A stretch of 64,000 bases of DNA. It comes from Posidoniimonas polymericola. GTDB taxonomy: Bacteria; Planctomycetota; Planctomycetia; Pirellulales; Lacipirellulaceae. The notes beneath the pieces were generated by a model. That model was given only the letters and a program-made list of their open reading frames with translations. It did not search any database and was not told the DNA's origin. The DNA lies in NCBI RefSeq assembly GCF_007859935.1, contig NZ_SJPO01000005.1:310001-374000 (forward strand), in the 5' to 3' direction. Positions 8,371 to 18,022 of the stretch are shown here, in pieces. Both the position numbers and the translations under genes were made by a program. Every line of letters starts with the position of its first letter. The stretch's first letter is position 1.

Positions 8371-9615
8371 ATGCCCGAAGTTGCCGGCCAGCCCATCACC
8401 ATGAAGGACGGCTGCCTGACCGTCCCCGATACCCCAGTCGTCCCGTTCATCGAGGGTGACGGCACCGGCCCGGATATCTGGCGGACCAGCAAACGCGTGC
8501 TCGACGCGGCCGTTGAGAAAGCGTACGGCGGCTCGAAGCAGATTGCGTGGCTCGAGGTGCTGGCCGGGCAGAAGGCGTTCGACCAGACCGGGGAATGGCT
8601 GCCGGACGCCACGCTCGACGCCTTTCGCGAGTACCTGGTCGGCATCAAGGGCCCGCTGACCACCCCGGTGGGTGGCGGAATCCGGTCGCTGAACGTGGCG
8701 TTGCGGCAGATCCTCGACCTGTACGTCTGCCTGCGTCCGGTCCAGTACTTCGCTGGGGTCCCTTCGCCGGTCAAGCAGCCGGAGCTCACCGACATGGTGA
8801 TCTTCCGCGAGAACAGCGAGGACATCTACGCCGGCATCGAGTTCGAGAACGGCTCGGACGACTGCGACAAGCTCAAGACGTTGCTCTCCGAGGCCTTCCC
8901 CGACCGGTGGAAGAAGGTCCGCTTCCCGGACACGGTCGGGCTGGGCATCAAGCCGGTCAGCCAGGAGGGCACCGCCCGGCTGGTTAAGGCCGCCATCCAG
9001 TACGCCATCGACAACGACAAGGAGTCGGTCACGCTAGTGCACAAGGGCAACATCATGAAATTCACCGAGGGTGGATTCCGTGATTGGGGCTACGAGTGCG
9101 CCAAGGAACAGTTCGGCGCGACCGAAATCGACGGCGGACCGTGGTGCAGCTTCAAGTCGCCCAAGAGCGACAAGGAGATCATCGTCAAGGACGTCATCGC
9201 CGACGCGATGCTGCAGCAGATCTTGACCCGCCCCGCCGAGTACGACGTGATCGCCACGCTGAACCTCAACGGCGACTACATCTCGGACGCGCTGGCCGCC
9301 TGCGTCGGCGGCATCGGCATCGCGCCGGGCGGCAACATCAACTACGACTCCGGCCACGCCATCTTCGAGGCGACCCACGGCACCGCGCCGAAGTACGCCG
9401 ACCAGGACAAGGTCAACCCGGGCAGCGTGACGCTCTCCGGAGAAATGATGCTGCGTTACCTCGGCTGGACCGAGGCCGCCGACCTGATCATCAAGGGCCT
9501 GAACGGGGCGATCGCCGCCAAGACCGTCACCTACGACTTCGAGCGGCTGATGGAGGGCGCCACCCTGCTCAAGTGCAGCGAGTTTGGCGACGCCATCATC
9601 AAGCACATGAACTGA
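8371..9615 (+). CDS. icd: NADP-dependent isocitrate dehydrogenase
   Basis: 414 residues, the usual length of the E. coli-type dimeric enzyme. It converts isocitrate to 2-oxoglutarate in the TCA cycle. The substrate-binding segments are clear: [12 protein letters not shown] near the N-terminus, [20 protein letters not shown], the phosphorylatable-Ser motif [30 protein letters not shown], and the cofactor segment [12 protein letters not shown]. Start ATG has GAGG nine bases upstream. It is a single-gene unit with a strong terminator directly after the stop. No icd kinase/phosphatase gene is nearby. Confidence 0.97.
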   Translation: MPEVAGQPITMKDGCLTVPDTPVVPFIEGDGTGPDIWRTSKRVLDAAVEKAYGGSKQIAWLEVLAGQKAFDQTGEWLPDATLDAFREYLVGIKGPLTTPVGGGIRSLNVALRQILDLYVCLRPVQYFAGVPSPVKQPELTDMVIFRENSEDIYAGIEFENGSDDCDKLKTLLSEAFPDRWKKVRFPDTVGLGIKPVSQEGTARLVKAAIQYAIDNDKESVTLVHKGNIMKFTEGGFRDWGYECAKEQFGATEIDGGPWCSFKSPKSDKEIIVKDVIADAMLQQILTRPAEYDVIATLNLNGDYISDALAACVGGIGIAPGGNINYDSGHAIFEATHGTAPKYADQDKVNPGSVTLSGEMMLRYLGWTEAADLIIKGLNGAIAAKTVTYDFERLMEGATLLKCSEFGDAIIKHMN

Positions 9616-9643
9616 TCGCCGGCCTCTGGCTGGAAGCTACCCG

Positions 9644-9675
9644 GCCACGCCCCACCGCGGGGCGTGGCTTTTTTT
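9644..9675 (+). terminator. Rho-independent terminator of icd
   Basis: GCCACGCCCC and GGGGCGTGGC form a perfect ten-pair stem with a short loop, followed by seven T residues. It begins 28 bases past the icd stop. Confidence 0.93.
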
Positions 9676-9700
9676 GTCCCCCTACGCAATCGACTCCGCG

Positions 9701-10513
9701 ATGATCGAGTGGCTCTCTGAACTCTCCCCCGTCTGGCAGGCGCTGCTCGCCGGTACCGGCACCTGGCTGGTGACCGCCATTGGCGCGGCGTTGGTGTTCG
9801 GCTTCGTCGGCGTCAGCCGCAAGCTGATGGACGCCATGCTCGGCTTCTCCGGCGGCGTGATGCTGGCCGCCAGCTACTGGTCGCTGCTCGCCCCGGCGAT
9901 CGAGATCGCCGAGCAGACCGGCGGGATCAAATGGCTGCCGCCCGCGATCGGCTTCCTGGCCGGCGGCGGCGTGCTGTGGGCCATCGACAAGGTGCTGCCC
10001 CACCTGCACCTGTACCTGCCGGTCGACCAGGCCGAGGGCCTGCCGACCTCGTGGCGGCGGTCGGTGCTGCTGGTGACGGCAATCACGCTGCACAACATCC
10101 CCGAGGGGCTGGCGATCGGCGTCGTGTTTGGCGGCGCCGCGATGGGCATCCAGGGCGCCACGGTCGAGGCGGCCATCGCCCTGGCGGTCGGCATCGGCAT
10201 CCAGAACTTCCCGGAGGGCGTCGCGGTGGCGATGCCGCTCCGGGCGGAGGGGATGAGCCGCATCAAGTCGTTCTGGTTTGGCGCCGCGTCGGCGCTGGTC
10301 GAGCCCCCCGCCGCCGTCCTCGGCGCCGCCGCGGTGTTCTACGCGCGGCCGATCCTGCCGTACGCCCTGAGCTTCGCGGCCGGGGCGATGGTGTTTGTGG
10401 TAGTCGAGGAGCTGATCCCCGAGTCGCAGCAGAAGGGCAACGCCGACCTGGCGACCGTCTGCCTGATGGTCGGCTTCGTCGTGATGATGGTGCTGGACGT
10501 CTCGCTGGGCTGA
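9701..10513 (+). CDS. ZIP-family metal transporter (ZupT-like)
   Basis: 270 residues with about eight membrane segments. The two metal-path signatures of ZIP transporters are present: [10 protein letters not shown] in the fourth segment and [13 protein letters not shown] in the fifth. A His-containing loop ([12 protein letters not shown]) lies between segments three and four. It is predicted to import zinc or another divalent metal across the inner membrane. I chose the ATG at 9701, because an upstream TTG overlaps the icd terminator. No metal-responsive regulator or operator is visible nearby. Confidence 0.92.
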   Translation: MIEWLSELSPVWQALLAGTGTWLVTAIGAALVFGFVGVSRKLMDAMLGFSGGVMLAASYWSLLAPAIEIAEQTGGIKWLPPAIGFLAGGGVLWAIDKVLPHLHLYLPVDQAEGLPTSWRRSVLLVTAITLHNIPEGLAIGVVFGGAAMGIQGATVEAAIALAVGIGIQNFPEGVAVAMPLRAEGMSRIKSFWFGAASALVEPPAAVLGAAAVFYARPILPYALSFAAGAMVFVVVEELIPESQQKGNADLATVCLMVGFVVMMVLDVSLG

Positions 10514-10708
10514 CGCGCGAACGGCGCTGAGCTTCCGCAAAAATGCGGTCGACCCCAAATCCGCCTTGGCCGCGGCGGCGGGCAAATGCCGGGAGCTTTG
10601 CGGTCGCCGGCTAGCTATAATCGGGCGTTGAACCGCCGTCGCCCGCCCTGAGCCTCTCTCGTGTTCTCTCCGCTACCAACCAGCCACCCCAGATCTCCCG
10701 CCGCGCAC

Positions 10709-12847
10709 ATGACGTGGGCGTCGCGGACGGTCGCGGGGACGGTGGTCCGCACGCGGCGGTTCCTGTCGCGTGAGTTGTGGGTCTGGCCGATCATTGCCGT
10801 GCTGCTGCTGGTGGGGATCGGCTGGGGCGTCCACGGTTCTATCGAGCGGACGATGGAGGCCAACCTAAAATCAGAGCTGCAGACCCTGCTCGACGTCGAG
10901 GTGGCGATGCTCCGCACCTGGTTGACCTCGCAGGAAACCAACGCCAAGAGCACCGCCAGCGACACCGACGTGCGGCAGCTCGTCGGTCAGATCGTGGCGC
11001 TCAACGCCAGGAACGACAACGACCCGGTCGCGGCCGCCGACCTCGCCGCGCAGCTCTCCCAGCAGCTCCAGCCGATGCTCAACGCGCACGACTACAGCGC
11101 GTACTTTGTGGCGACCCGCGAGCAGGTCCTGGCCTCCGGTCGATCGGAGGTGATCGGCCGCCCCGTTCCGAGCGAATTCCGGCGCGTCTTCGAGCGTGTC
11201 TACGACGGCGAAACCACCGTCACGCCCCCCTACGCCAGCCTGCTGCCGCAGCGCGACCCGTCGGGCCGCGAGCTGCTGGGCGTGCCGGTGATGAACGTGC
11301 TCGCGCCCTTGGTAGATGACAACCTGCAAACCATCGCGGTGCTGGCGCTGCAGCTCCGACCAGAGAAGGACTTCACGCGGATCCTGCAGATCGCCCGGCT
11401 GGGCGATTCCGGCGAGACCTACGCCTTCGACGCCAACGGCCTGATGCTTTCCAACAGCCGCTTCGGCGAGGATCTCGTCCTGCTCGGGTTGCTGCCCGAC
11501 CTGCCACGGTCGGAGTCGATCCTGCAGCTGCTGGTCCGCGACCCCGGTGGAGACATGACGCGCGGGTACCGCCCTGGCGTTCGTCGGGCAGAGCTGCCGC
11601 TCACAACGATGGTAGAAGAGGCGGTGGCAGGTCGGCCCGCCGCCAACGTGTCTGGCTACCGCGATTACCGCGGCGTCCCCGTGGTCGGCGCGTGGACCTG
11701 GCTGGATCGCTACAACTTCGGCGTCGCCACCGAGGTCAACTACTCCGAGGCGTTTCGCCCGTTAACCATCCTTAAACGCACCTTCTGGGGGCTGCTTGCG
11801 CTCTTGGCGGCGAGTTCGGTGGCGATTTTTGTCTTCACCCTGCTGGTCGCCCGCGCGCAGCGCCAGGCCCGCGAGGCCGCCATCGAGGCCCGCGAGCTCG
11901 GGCAGTACAAGCTCGAGGAGAAGCTCGGCGAGGGGGCAATGGGCGTGGTGTACCGCGGCCGCCACGCGATGCTCCGCCGCCCGACCGCGATCAAGCTGAT
12001 CGACGCCGACAAGGTCACGCAAACTTCTATCGAGCGGTTCGAACGCGAGGTCCAGATCACCAGCAACCTGAACCACCCCAACACAATCGCGATCTACGAC
12101 TACGGCCGCACCCCCGAAGGGGTTTTCTACTACGCCATGGAGTACCTCGACGGCATCGACCTGCAGTCGCTGGCCGAGAAGTACGGGCCGCAGCCTTCCG
12201 GGCGGGTGGTGTACATCCTGCGGCAGATCTGCGGCTCGCTGTTCGAGGCCCACTCCTCGGGACTCGTGCACCGTGACATAAAGCCCGCCAACGTGATGCT
12301 TAACCGTCGGGGCGGCGAAGGTGACGTCGTCAAGGTGCTCGATTTCGGCCTGGTGAAGGACCGCGACGACCGCAGCGCGCGGAACGGCGGCATGGCCGGC
12401 ACGCCGCTCTACATGTCGCCCGAGGCGGTGCAGACGCCCGACGCGGTCGACGCCTGCAGCGACCTCTACTCGGTTGGGGCGGTCGGCTACTTCCTTGTGA
12501 CCGGCAAGCCGGTGTTCGAGTCGGACGACCTAGTGACGCTCTGCCGCCAGCACGCGGTCGAGCCGCCCACGCCGCTGTCGACGCGGCTCGGCAAGCCGGT
12601 CCCCGCCGACCTCGAGCACGCCATCCTCTCGTGCCTGGAGAAGGACCGCGCCCGGCGGCCGCAAACGGCTCGCGACCTCGCGAACATGCTCGCGGGCTGC
12701 GAGTGCGCGGGCGACTGGAGCGTCGACCGGGCCGACATGTGGTGGGGCCGCCGGGAACGCGGCGTGCCCCCGGAATCCAAAGAGCCCCCCCAACCGCCCA
12801 CTGCGGGGAAGACTCAGTCCAACCTTGACCAGACGATCGACCTGTAG
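10709..12847 (+). CDS. Membrane Ser/Thr kinase with Cache-type sensor
   Basis: 712 residues. Order: a membrane segment (LWVWPIIAVLLLVGIGWGV, about residues 28-46), a periplasmic-type region of about 320 residues with a Cache-like end (IARLGDSGETYAFDANG), a second membrane segment (LLALLAASSVAIFVFTLLVA) and a Hanks kinase domain. Kinase landmarks: glycine loop GEGAMG from Gly407, ATP-binding Lys429, HRDIKPAN with catalytic Asp523, and DFG Asp545 (VLDFGLV). The architecture indicates direct sensing of an external ligand coupled to phosphorylation. The substrate is unknown. A GTG 48 bases upstream is an alternative start. The C-terminal tail after the kinase is short and Pro-rich. Confidence 0.93.
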   Translation: MTWASRTVAGTVVRTRRFLSRELWVWPIIAVLLLVGIGWGVHGSIERTMEANLKSELQTLLDVEVAMLRTWLTSQETNAKSTASDTDVRQLVGQIVALNARNDNDPVAAADLAAQLSQQLQPMLNAHDYSAYFVATREQVLASGRSEVIGRPVPSEFRRVFERVYDGETTVTPPYASLLPQRDPSGRELLGVPVMNVLAPLVDDNLQTIAVLALQLRPEKDFTRILQIARLGDSGETYAFDANGLMLSNSRFGEDLVLLGLLPDLPRSESILQLLVRDPGGDMTRGYRPGVRRAELPLTTMVEEAVAGRPAANVSGYRDYRGVPVVGAWTWLDRYNFGVATEVNYSEAFRPLTILKRTFWGLLALLAASSVAIFVFTLLVARAQRQAREAAIEARELGQYKLEEKLGEGAMGVVYRGRHAMLRRPTAIKLIDADKVTQTSIERFEREVQITSNLNHPNTIAIYDYGRTPEGVFYYAMEYLDGIDLQSLAEKYGPQPSGRVVYILRQICGSLFEAHSSGLVHRDIKPANVMLNRRGGEGDVVKVLDFGLVKDRDDRSARNGGMAGTPLYMSPEAVQTPDAVDACSDLYSVGAVGYFLVTGKPVFESDDLVTLCRQHAVEPPTPLSTRLGKPVPADLEHAILSCLEKDRARRPQTARDLANMLAGCECAGDWSVDRADMWWGRRERGVPPESKEPPQPPTAGKTQSNLDQTIDL

Positions 12848-12925
12848 TCGGTCGCGGGGTCTGTGGAGCGCCACGTGGCAATTGGCGGTCCCGAATCCCC
12901 GAGGGCAAAAGACCAGGCGCCCAAA

Positions 12926-12957
12926 GAAAAAGCCCGCACCAGAGACTGGAGCAGGCT
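12926..12957 (-). terminator. Terminator downstream of tRNA-Asn
   Basis: On the minus strand AGCCTGCTCCAG and CTGGTGCGGGCT form a stem with one mismatch and one G-T pair, then five T residues. It begins nine bases past the tRNA 3' end. Confidence 0.8.
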
Positions 12958-12962
12958 TAGGG

Positions 12963-13041
<79 letters not shown>

Positions 13042-13124
13042 CTTAGCAGGCGGGCGGGGCCGCCTGCGGAACATTAATATTACCCAGGCCCTGATTTTCC
13101 ATCAAGAGGACCCGCCGAGAGGTC

Positions 13125-13553
13125 CTAAGTTGAGTCTGTGTCGCGGGTTTTCTCCATGATTATGCAGTTGCCCGCCTCGTTGTGCTCGACCCGCGTCATG
13201 TAGGCATTAATCAGCATCATCCCGCGGCCGCCGTGGCAGGCAAGGCCCTCGGAGGTGGTGCAATCCGCGACCTTTTCCGGCTGGAAGCCTTGGCCCTCGT
13301 CCTTGATGCGGATCCAGAACGCCTGGTCACTCAGCTTGCACTCGACCTCGACGGTCTTCTGCTCGTCCAGCTTGTTGCCGTGGCGGATGGCGTTAGAGAG
13401 CGATTCTTCCAGCGCCATCTGCACGCCGAAGTAGTCTCGGCCATCCCAGCCGTGGTTCTTGAGCTCCGCGAGGATCTCGTCCATCAGCGGCAGGTGGGCG
13501 CCCCGCTGGCTGGCAAGGGTCGCTTCGGTAGTCCAGGCCCAGTTGTCACCCAC
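13125..13553 (-). CDS. RsbW/SpoIIAB-like anti-sigma factor (HATPase)
   Basis: 142 residues from a GTG preceded by GAGG. An ATG 99 bases upstream would add a low-complexity extension that I judge untranslated. GHKL ATPase boxes: N-box MALEESLSNAIRHGNKLD, G1 box IKDEGQGFQPEKV, and G2 box HGGRGMMLINAYM. The short N-terminal part (WAWTTEATLASQRG) fits the small serine-kinase anti-sigma factors of partner-switching systems. Such proteins bind either a sigma factor or a STAS antagonist and phosphorylate the latter. The STAS partner is encoded just upstream on the same strand. No sigma factor gene is adjacent. Confidence 0.88.
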   Translation of the reverse strand: MGDNWAWTTEATLASQRGAHLPLMDEILAELKNHGWDGRDYFGVQMALEESLSNAIRHGNKLDEQKTVEVECKLSDQAFWIRIKDEGQGFQPEKVADCTTSEGLACHGGRGMMLINAYMTRVEHNEAGNCIIMEKTRDTDST

Positions 13554-13701
13554 AGGGGAAGACCTCAAGCAAGCTGCGGCGGTTCGCGTGATCAGCGGAT
13601 TAGCTTGGCGTCTTGCCGGGAACGAGGGTCGGGTCGTGACTGCCTCTTCCAATTATAGCACCGGCCAGTCGACGCGGACCAAACGGCCCGGCGCCGGTCG
13701 C

Positions 13702-14055
13702 CTAGAGGACGGCGAGCGCGTCCGCCTCGTCGTCCTTGATCTTGAAGAGCTTGGTCAGCTTCGTGATCGCGAAGACCTCGTAGATCTCCGGACGGATATT
13801 CGTCAGAATCAGCTCCGCCCGGTGATTCTTCACCTTCTTCTCGAAGCTGATCAGCTTGCCGAGGGCCGCACTGGAAAGGAACTCGACATTCGAGAAATTG
13901 AGCACGATCTTCTTGCGCTCTTCCCGTTCGACCAGGTCGAACAGCTCCTGCCCCAGCTCTTGGATTTCCTCTTCGTCGATGATCTTCGAGTCGGCAAACG
14001 TCACCACAGTGACCGACCCCGACTCGCTGAGCTTGACGCGACGAAATGTGCTCAT
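13702..14055 (-). CDS. STAS-domain anti-sigma factor antagonist
   Basis: 117 residues from the ATG (MSTFRRVKLSESGSVTVVTF); a TTG four codons upstream is less likely. It is a complete STAS fold with the usual phospho-acceptor region NVEFLSSAALGKLISF, where Ser61/Ser62 correspond to the switching serine of SpoIIAA. In the unphosphorylated state such a protein would capture the RsbW-like kinase encoded downstream and free its sigma factor. The two genes are about 150 bases apart and probably co-transcribed. General-stress or envelope control is plausible but not shown. Confidence 0.9.
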   Translation of the reverse strand: MSTFRRVKLSESGSVTVVTFADSKIIDEEEIQELGQELFDLVEREERKKIVLNFSNVEFLSSAALGKLISFEKKVKNHRAELILTNIRPEIYEVFAITKLTKLFKIKDDEADALAVL

Positions 14056-14169
14056 CTCGACCTGCAACTTCCACCGTTCATGACGTAAACCGACTGGCGC
14101 AATGCCTTTCGGACGATCATAACGGGAGGGGCGCGAGTGTCAAGCGACCCGCCGCGGCAGGCCATGCTG

Positions 14170-14463
14170 CTAGTCGGGCTTTTTCATCGCCAGGCTGTGC
14201 AGGATCAGCACCGACCCGACCGACATCAGACACCAGCCCAGCCACTCCGGCGGGCGGACCGTCTTCTTGGCGCCCGGCGCCAAGACCCCCCCGCCGGCGA
14301 TCGCCAGCGTCGGCGGCGAGTCGCCCTGCGCCACCGCGGTCGGCTTGGCCAGCATCTGCGTCACCTCGGGCGTCAGCACGAAGGACGACACCATCCGCAT
14401 CTGGACGCCGATCAGCACCAACAGGATGCCCGCGAAGAAGTACTGATTGCGATTAAGTTCCAT
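14170..14463 (-). CDS. Small two-helix membrane protein of unknown function
   Basis: 97 residues from the ATG with GAGGAAAGG upstream. Two hydrophobic helices, FFAGILLVLIGVQMRMVSSF near the N-terminus and WLGWCLMSVGSVLILHSLAM near the end, are separated by a Pro/Gly-rich loop of about 45 residues. No catalytic or binding motif is visible. It lies upstream of the STAS gene on the same strand, after a gap of about 110 bases, so it may share that transcript. I do not recognise a family. Confidence 0.7.
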   Translation of the reverse strand: MELNRNQYFFAGILLVLIGVQMRMVSSFVLTPEVTQMLAKPTAVAQGDSPPTLAIAGGGVLAPGAKKTVRPPEWLGWCLMSVGSVLILHSLAMKKPD

Positions 14464-14748
14464 GGCGCCGCCCGCCTTTCCTCGCTTACGAGGGTCTTCC
14501 GTGGAGGACTGCCCAGCCGACACCGGCGGGCGGCGCGCGACGCGAGAGATCCGGTCACGCTCCACTCAAGTTCATCGACCGCCGGCGGCTCCCGACGCGA
14601 ACCCGAGATAAAGAGTAGCGTATAGCTGGAACTTAACGCCCGTGCTGGCCGTCGCGGTGGGAGCGGTTGCGCGGGTGGGCCGCCGGGCGCGGGTTACCCG
14701 GGCTCCGATTACTCGGCCGCGGGGCGGGTCACTCTGCTGCAGCTCGGG

Positions 14749-15036
14749 TCAGTCTGCTGCAGCGTCAGGAAGGATCTGGTCAACCGCCTCGAACACGGCG
14801 GCCTTCTTAAGTTCCTCGTCGCCCGACTTGAAGACCGCGGCCGCGACCTCGGGGTGATCGGCCCAGTCGCTCGGCCCGTAGCCGCGGATGTCGACATACG
14901 TGTCGTGGAGCGTCAGCGAGGTCTTCGCCGCGACGTGCAAACCCGAGTCGGTCCGCAGCACGTGGTAGCTGCCGGCCAGGTGGTACAGACCGAAGCCGGC
15001 CGCAACGCCCAAGAGAAACGCGTAGATCTTACCCAT
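14749..15036 (-). CDS. Small membrane-anchored protein of unknown function
   Basis: 95 residues. An N-terminal helix (KIYAFLLGVAAGFGLYHLAG) is followed by a soluble part rich in charged residues (TLHDTYVDIRGYGPSDWADH and a helical end). The hydrophobic start looks like an uncleaved anchor. No family motif is recognised. It is a single-gene unit divergent from the ligase gene. Confidence 0.72.
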   Translation of the reverse strand: MGKIYAFLLGVAAGFGLYHLAGSYHVLRTDSGLHVAAKTSLTLHDTYVDIRGYGPSDWADHPEVAAAVFKSGDEELKKAAVFEAVDQILPDAAAD

Positions 15037-15214
15037 CGGTCATGCTGCCTGAGCGGTTTGAAGCGGATATCGGGCTAGGTTGGGCGGTCGGCCGCCACTA
15101 TTCTCTTAGGGGGCCTCACTGGCGTCCTCGACGATCCCCAAGCCCGCAGGGCCGCCGGGCGTTTGCGCCGGAGCCCCGAATGTCATTCCTCTAGTCTAGC
15201 CCGATATTGCCGCG

Positions 15215-16801
15215 ATGATTCCCCCCCGTGCCATGATCCGTGCGTGCCGGCGTGCGAGCTCCCGCTGGAAGATCGCCGATTCGACCGGCTCGCAGCTGAC
15301 CGGCAGCGAGGTGCTGCTGCGGTCGCTGGTCCTCCGCCGGATGCTCCGCCGCGAGGTGCTGGCCAACGACGAGCTTTACGTCGGGGTGCTGCTGCCGCCG
15401 TCGCTCGGCGGGGCGGTGGTCAATGCGGCCCTAGCGCTCGACCGCCGTGTCACCGCCAACCTGAACTACTCCGCCACCTCGGCGGTGATGAACAAGTGCA
15501 TCAAGAAGGCGGGCATCCGGCACGTGCTAACCAGCGAGAAGCTGCTCAGCAAGCTCGACCTCGACCTCGACGCCGAGGTGGTGTGCCTTGAGGACCTGAA
15601 GGACAAGGCGACCGCCGCCGACAAGCTGCTGGCCGCTGTGGCGACCTACGCCACGCCGGCCGGCCTGCTCGACAAGATGCTGGGGCTCGACCGCGCTTCG
15701 GAAGACGACGAGCAGACCGTGCTGTTCACCTCCGGCTCAACCGGCGACCCGAAGGGCGTTGTGCTGACGTACCGGAACGTCGCGACCAACGTGTACGGCA
15801 TGGGGAAAGCGATCCACCTCACCGAGCGGGACGTGCTGCTCGGCATCCTGCCGTTCTTCCACGCGTTCGGCTACACGGTCACGCTGTGGGGCCCGCTGAT
15901 GCTCGACGTCAACGCGGCCTACCACGTCAACCCACTCGAGGCGCGGCAGGTCGGCAAGCTGGCCGCGACGCGCGGCGCGACCATCCTGCTCAGCACGCCG
16001 ACCTTCCTGCGCTCGTACCTCAAACGCTGCTCGGTCGAGGACTTCAAGTCGCTTGAGATCGTGGTGGTCGGAGCTGAGAAGCTGCCGCAGGAGCTGTCGG
16101 ACAAGTTCGAGGCCAAGTTCGGCGTCCGGCCGATCGAGGGCTACGGCGCGACGGAGCTCTCGCCGCTGGTGTCGGTCAACATCCCGCCGACCCGCGCCAT
16201 GAGCGACGAGGACGGCTGGGTCGAGGGGAGCGTCGGCAAGCCGCTGCCCGAGGTCGAGGCTAAGATCGTCCACCCGGAGACCTTCGAGCCACTCCCGCCC
16301 GGCGAGGACGGCATGCTGCTGATCACCGGCCCCAACCTAATGAAGGGCTACTTCAACGACGACGCGAAGACCTCCGAGGCCGTCCGCGACGGGTGGTACG
16401 TCACCGGCGACATCGCCAGGCTCGACGAGCGTGGGTTTATCCACATCACAGGCCGCCAGAGCCGGTTCTCCAAGATCGGGGGCGAGATGGTCCCCCACGT
16501 CACGGTGGAGGAGGCGATTCAGGAGTTCGTCGCCACCGACGACGACGAGAGCGTGCTGGCGGTGGTCTCGGCCGTGCCGGATGCCAAGAAGGGCGAACGC
16601 CTGGTCGTGCTCCACCTGCCGATGGCCAAGACGCCCAACGAAGTCCGGACACACCTCACACAGCAGGGACTCCCCAACCTGTGGATCCCGTCCGCTGACA
16701 GCTTTGTGCCGGTTGAGGAGCTGCCGCTGCTCGGCTCTGGCAAGCTCGACCTCAAGAAGCTGGCCCAGCTGGCGCTTGAGCTGAGCCCGCCGCGGGACTA
16801 G
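15215..16801 (+). CDS. AMP-forming acyl-CoA/acyl-ACP synthetase-like ligase
   Basis: 528 residues of the ANL (adenylate-forming) superfamily. Core motifs: P-loop VLFTSGSTGDPKGVVLTY, FFHAFGYTVTLWGP, YGATELSPLVSVNIPP, the hinge aspartate motif GWYVTGDIARLDERGFI, and the C-terminal lysine region GSGKLDLKKLAQL. This pattern, with a short N-terminus and the ISFSKIGGEM-like stretch (SRFSKIGGEMVPH), resembles the ligase half of acyl-glycerophosphoethanolamine acyltransferase/acyl-ACP synthetase. It probably activates fatty acids for phospholipid remodelling. There is no fused acyltransferase. A second ATG six codons in is an equally possible start. Confidence 0.9.
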   Translation: MIPPRAMIRACRRASSRWKIADSTGSQLTGSEVLLRSLVLRRMLRREVLANDELYVGVLLPPSLGGAVVNAALALDRRVTANLNYSATSAVMNKCIKKAGIRHVLTSEKLLSKLDLDLDAEVVCLEDLKDKATAADKLLAAVATYATPAGLLDKMLGLDRASEDDEQTVLFTSGSTGDPKGVVLTYRNVATNVYGMGKAIHLTERDVLLGILPFFHAFGYTVTLWGPLMLDVNAAYHVNPLEARQVGKLAATRGATILLSTPTFLRSYLKRCSVEDFKSLEIVVVGAEKLPQELSDKFEAKFGVRPIEGYGATELSPLVSVNIPPTRAMSDEDGWVEGSVGKPLPEVEAKIVHPETFEPLPPGEDGMLLITGPNLMKGYFNDDAKTSEAVRDGWYVTGDIARLDERGFIHITGRQSRFSKIGGEMVPHVTVEEAIQEFVATDDDESVLAVVSAVPDAKKGERLVVLHLPMAKTPNEVRTHLTQQGLPNLWIPSADSFVPVEELPLLGSGKLDLKKLAQLALELSPPRD

Positions 16802-16855
16802 CGCGCCACGGGACTAACGCGCCGGGCCATTCCCGATGTCGCAGGCCGCCGATGC

Positions 16856-17770
16856 CTAGCGCGACGCATCTTCACCCGGCTGCTGCAGCTTGGCGAGCTG
16901 GACCGCCTCGTCCGACCGAAGGGTCGACGCCAGCTTGGCCGCGGTCTGCCGGCACAGGTCCGCCAGTTCTAGCCGCGTCTTCTCGTCGACCTTGTCGAGC
17001 CGCTGCGTCAAGTTTAGCAGGCCGTCGGGCCGCTGTTCGGCGGTCCGTGAGAAGGTCGAGACAAACTTCATGGTCTCGGTGAAGTTGTGGTCGGCCGACT
17101 TCACCAGCAGTGGCTTGAGGGTCTTGGCCAGCAGGTCGGCGCCGACGTTTTCGAACCGGACGAACGAGTCGAGCCGGGCGGTGACGTACGTGCGGCCGTT
17201 GGTCTCGCGGCGCGAGGCCGAACGGAGCAGCAGCACGCAGTGGGCGTCGATCGCGTCGGGCATGGGTCCCGCCTGGTAGCGGCCGTCGGCAAACACCACC
17301 ACGGTGTTGCGGCAGTCGGGCTGGTAGTCGGCGTGCATCACCCGCAGGGCCCCCTCGGCGCCCGCCTGGTCGGCGGCCTGGAAGACGTCGTCGGGGCGCC
17401 GGACCAGCGACAGGTTGCTGACGCCCATCAGGTTCCAGACGTTGACCACGACTTCCGGGTGCTGCGACAGGAAGTTGAACACCTCCGGGTCGCAGTCGAA
17501 GGCGTGCGTCGGGGACCGTCGGAAGAGGCTCGCCTTGCGGACCACGTACTGGGTCATCCGCTGGTCCTGGCGGGAGAGCTTGGCCCAGGGGATCTCCTTG
17601 AGCGCCTGCTCCCTGGCGGACCGGCTCGAGGTCGCCTCTGCCGAGTACTCTTCGGCGTGCGCCGACCCGGCGGCCGCGCAGAGCGCAGCGGCGACGAGCA
17701 GCAATAAGATGGCCTTCGGCGTAGCGATACGAACCGTCCGCTGCGCGCAATGCGTCACACTCAACGCCAT
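16856..17770 (-). CDS. Exported protein of unknown function, planctomycete type
   Basis: 304 residues from the ATG with GGGGGGAT upstream; the next 40 residues contain a signal peptide (AILLLLVAAALCAAAGSAHA). The mature part is mixed alpha/beta with several conserved-looking stretches (HPEVVVNVWNLMGVSNL, NTVVVFADGRYQAG, SADHNFTETMKFVS) and few cysteines. No enzyme signature is visible. It is transcribed away from the HEAT-repeat gene, with about 250 bases between them holding both promoters. Location in the periplasm or envelope is the only firm inference. Confidence 0.82.
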   Translation of the reverse strand: MALSVTHCAQRTVRIATPKAILLLLVAAALCAAAGSAHAEEYSAEATSSRSAREQALKEIPWAKLSRQDQRMTQYVVRKASLFRRSPTHAFDCDPEVFNFLSQHPEVVVNVWNLMGVSNLSLVRRPDDVFQAADQAGAEGALRVMHADYQPDCRNTVVVFADGRYQAGPMPDAIDAHCVLLLRSASRRETNGRTYVTARLDSFVRFENVGADLLAKTLKPLLVKSADHNFTETMKFVSTFSRTAEQRPDGLLNLTQRLDKVDEKTRLELADLCRQTAAKLASTLRSDEAVQLAKLQQPGEDASR

Positions 17771-18022
17771 GAATATCCCCCCGGATGGCGCCCTGCTGAG
17801 GCGTAGCGAAAAGGCCGAAAGAATCAAACACGCTGACCTTGACGCATCTGGTAGTGGTTTCGGCGCCCGGCCTGCCAAGCCGTGAGGCAATCCTCAGACC
17901 CGTTCCGCCAAGCAGTGCTGGCAGCCAACGCCAACCGCGTGAAACGCCCGGCCTTGCTATTGCTCTGATCCGGTTGGCCCAGCAGAATGCGGCCGAATCT
18001 TTTTCGACCCGGCGAGTAATCA

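Noticed and set aside
9674-9700. TTG start that would extend the ZIP transporter by nine residues
   Set aside because: It lies inside the icd terminator stem and T-run, so a transcript starting after the terminator would not contain it.
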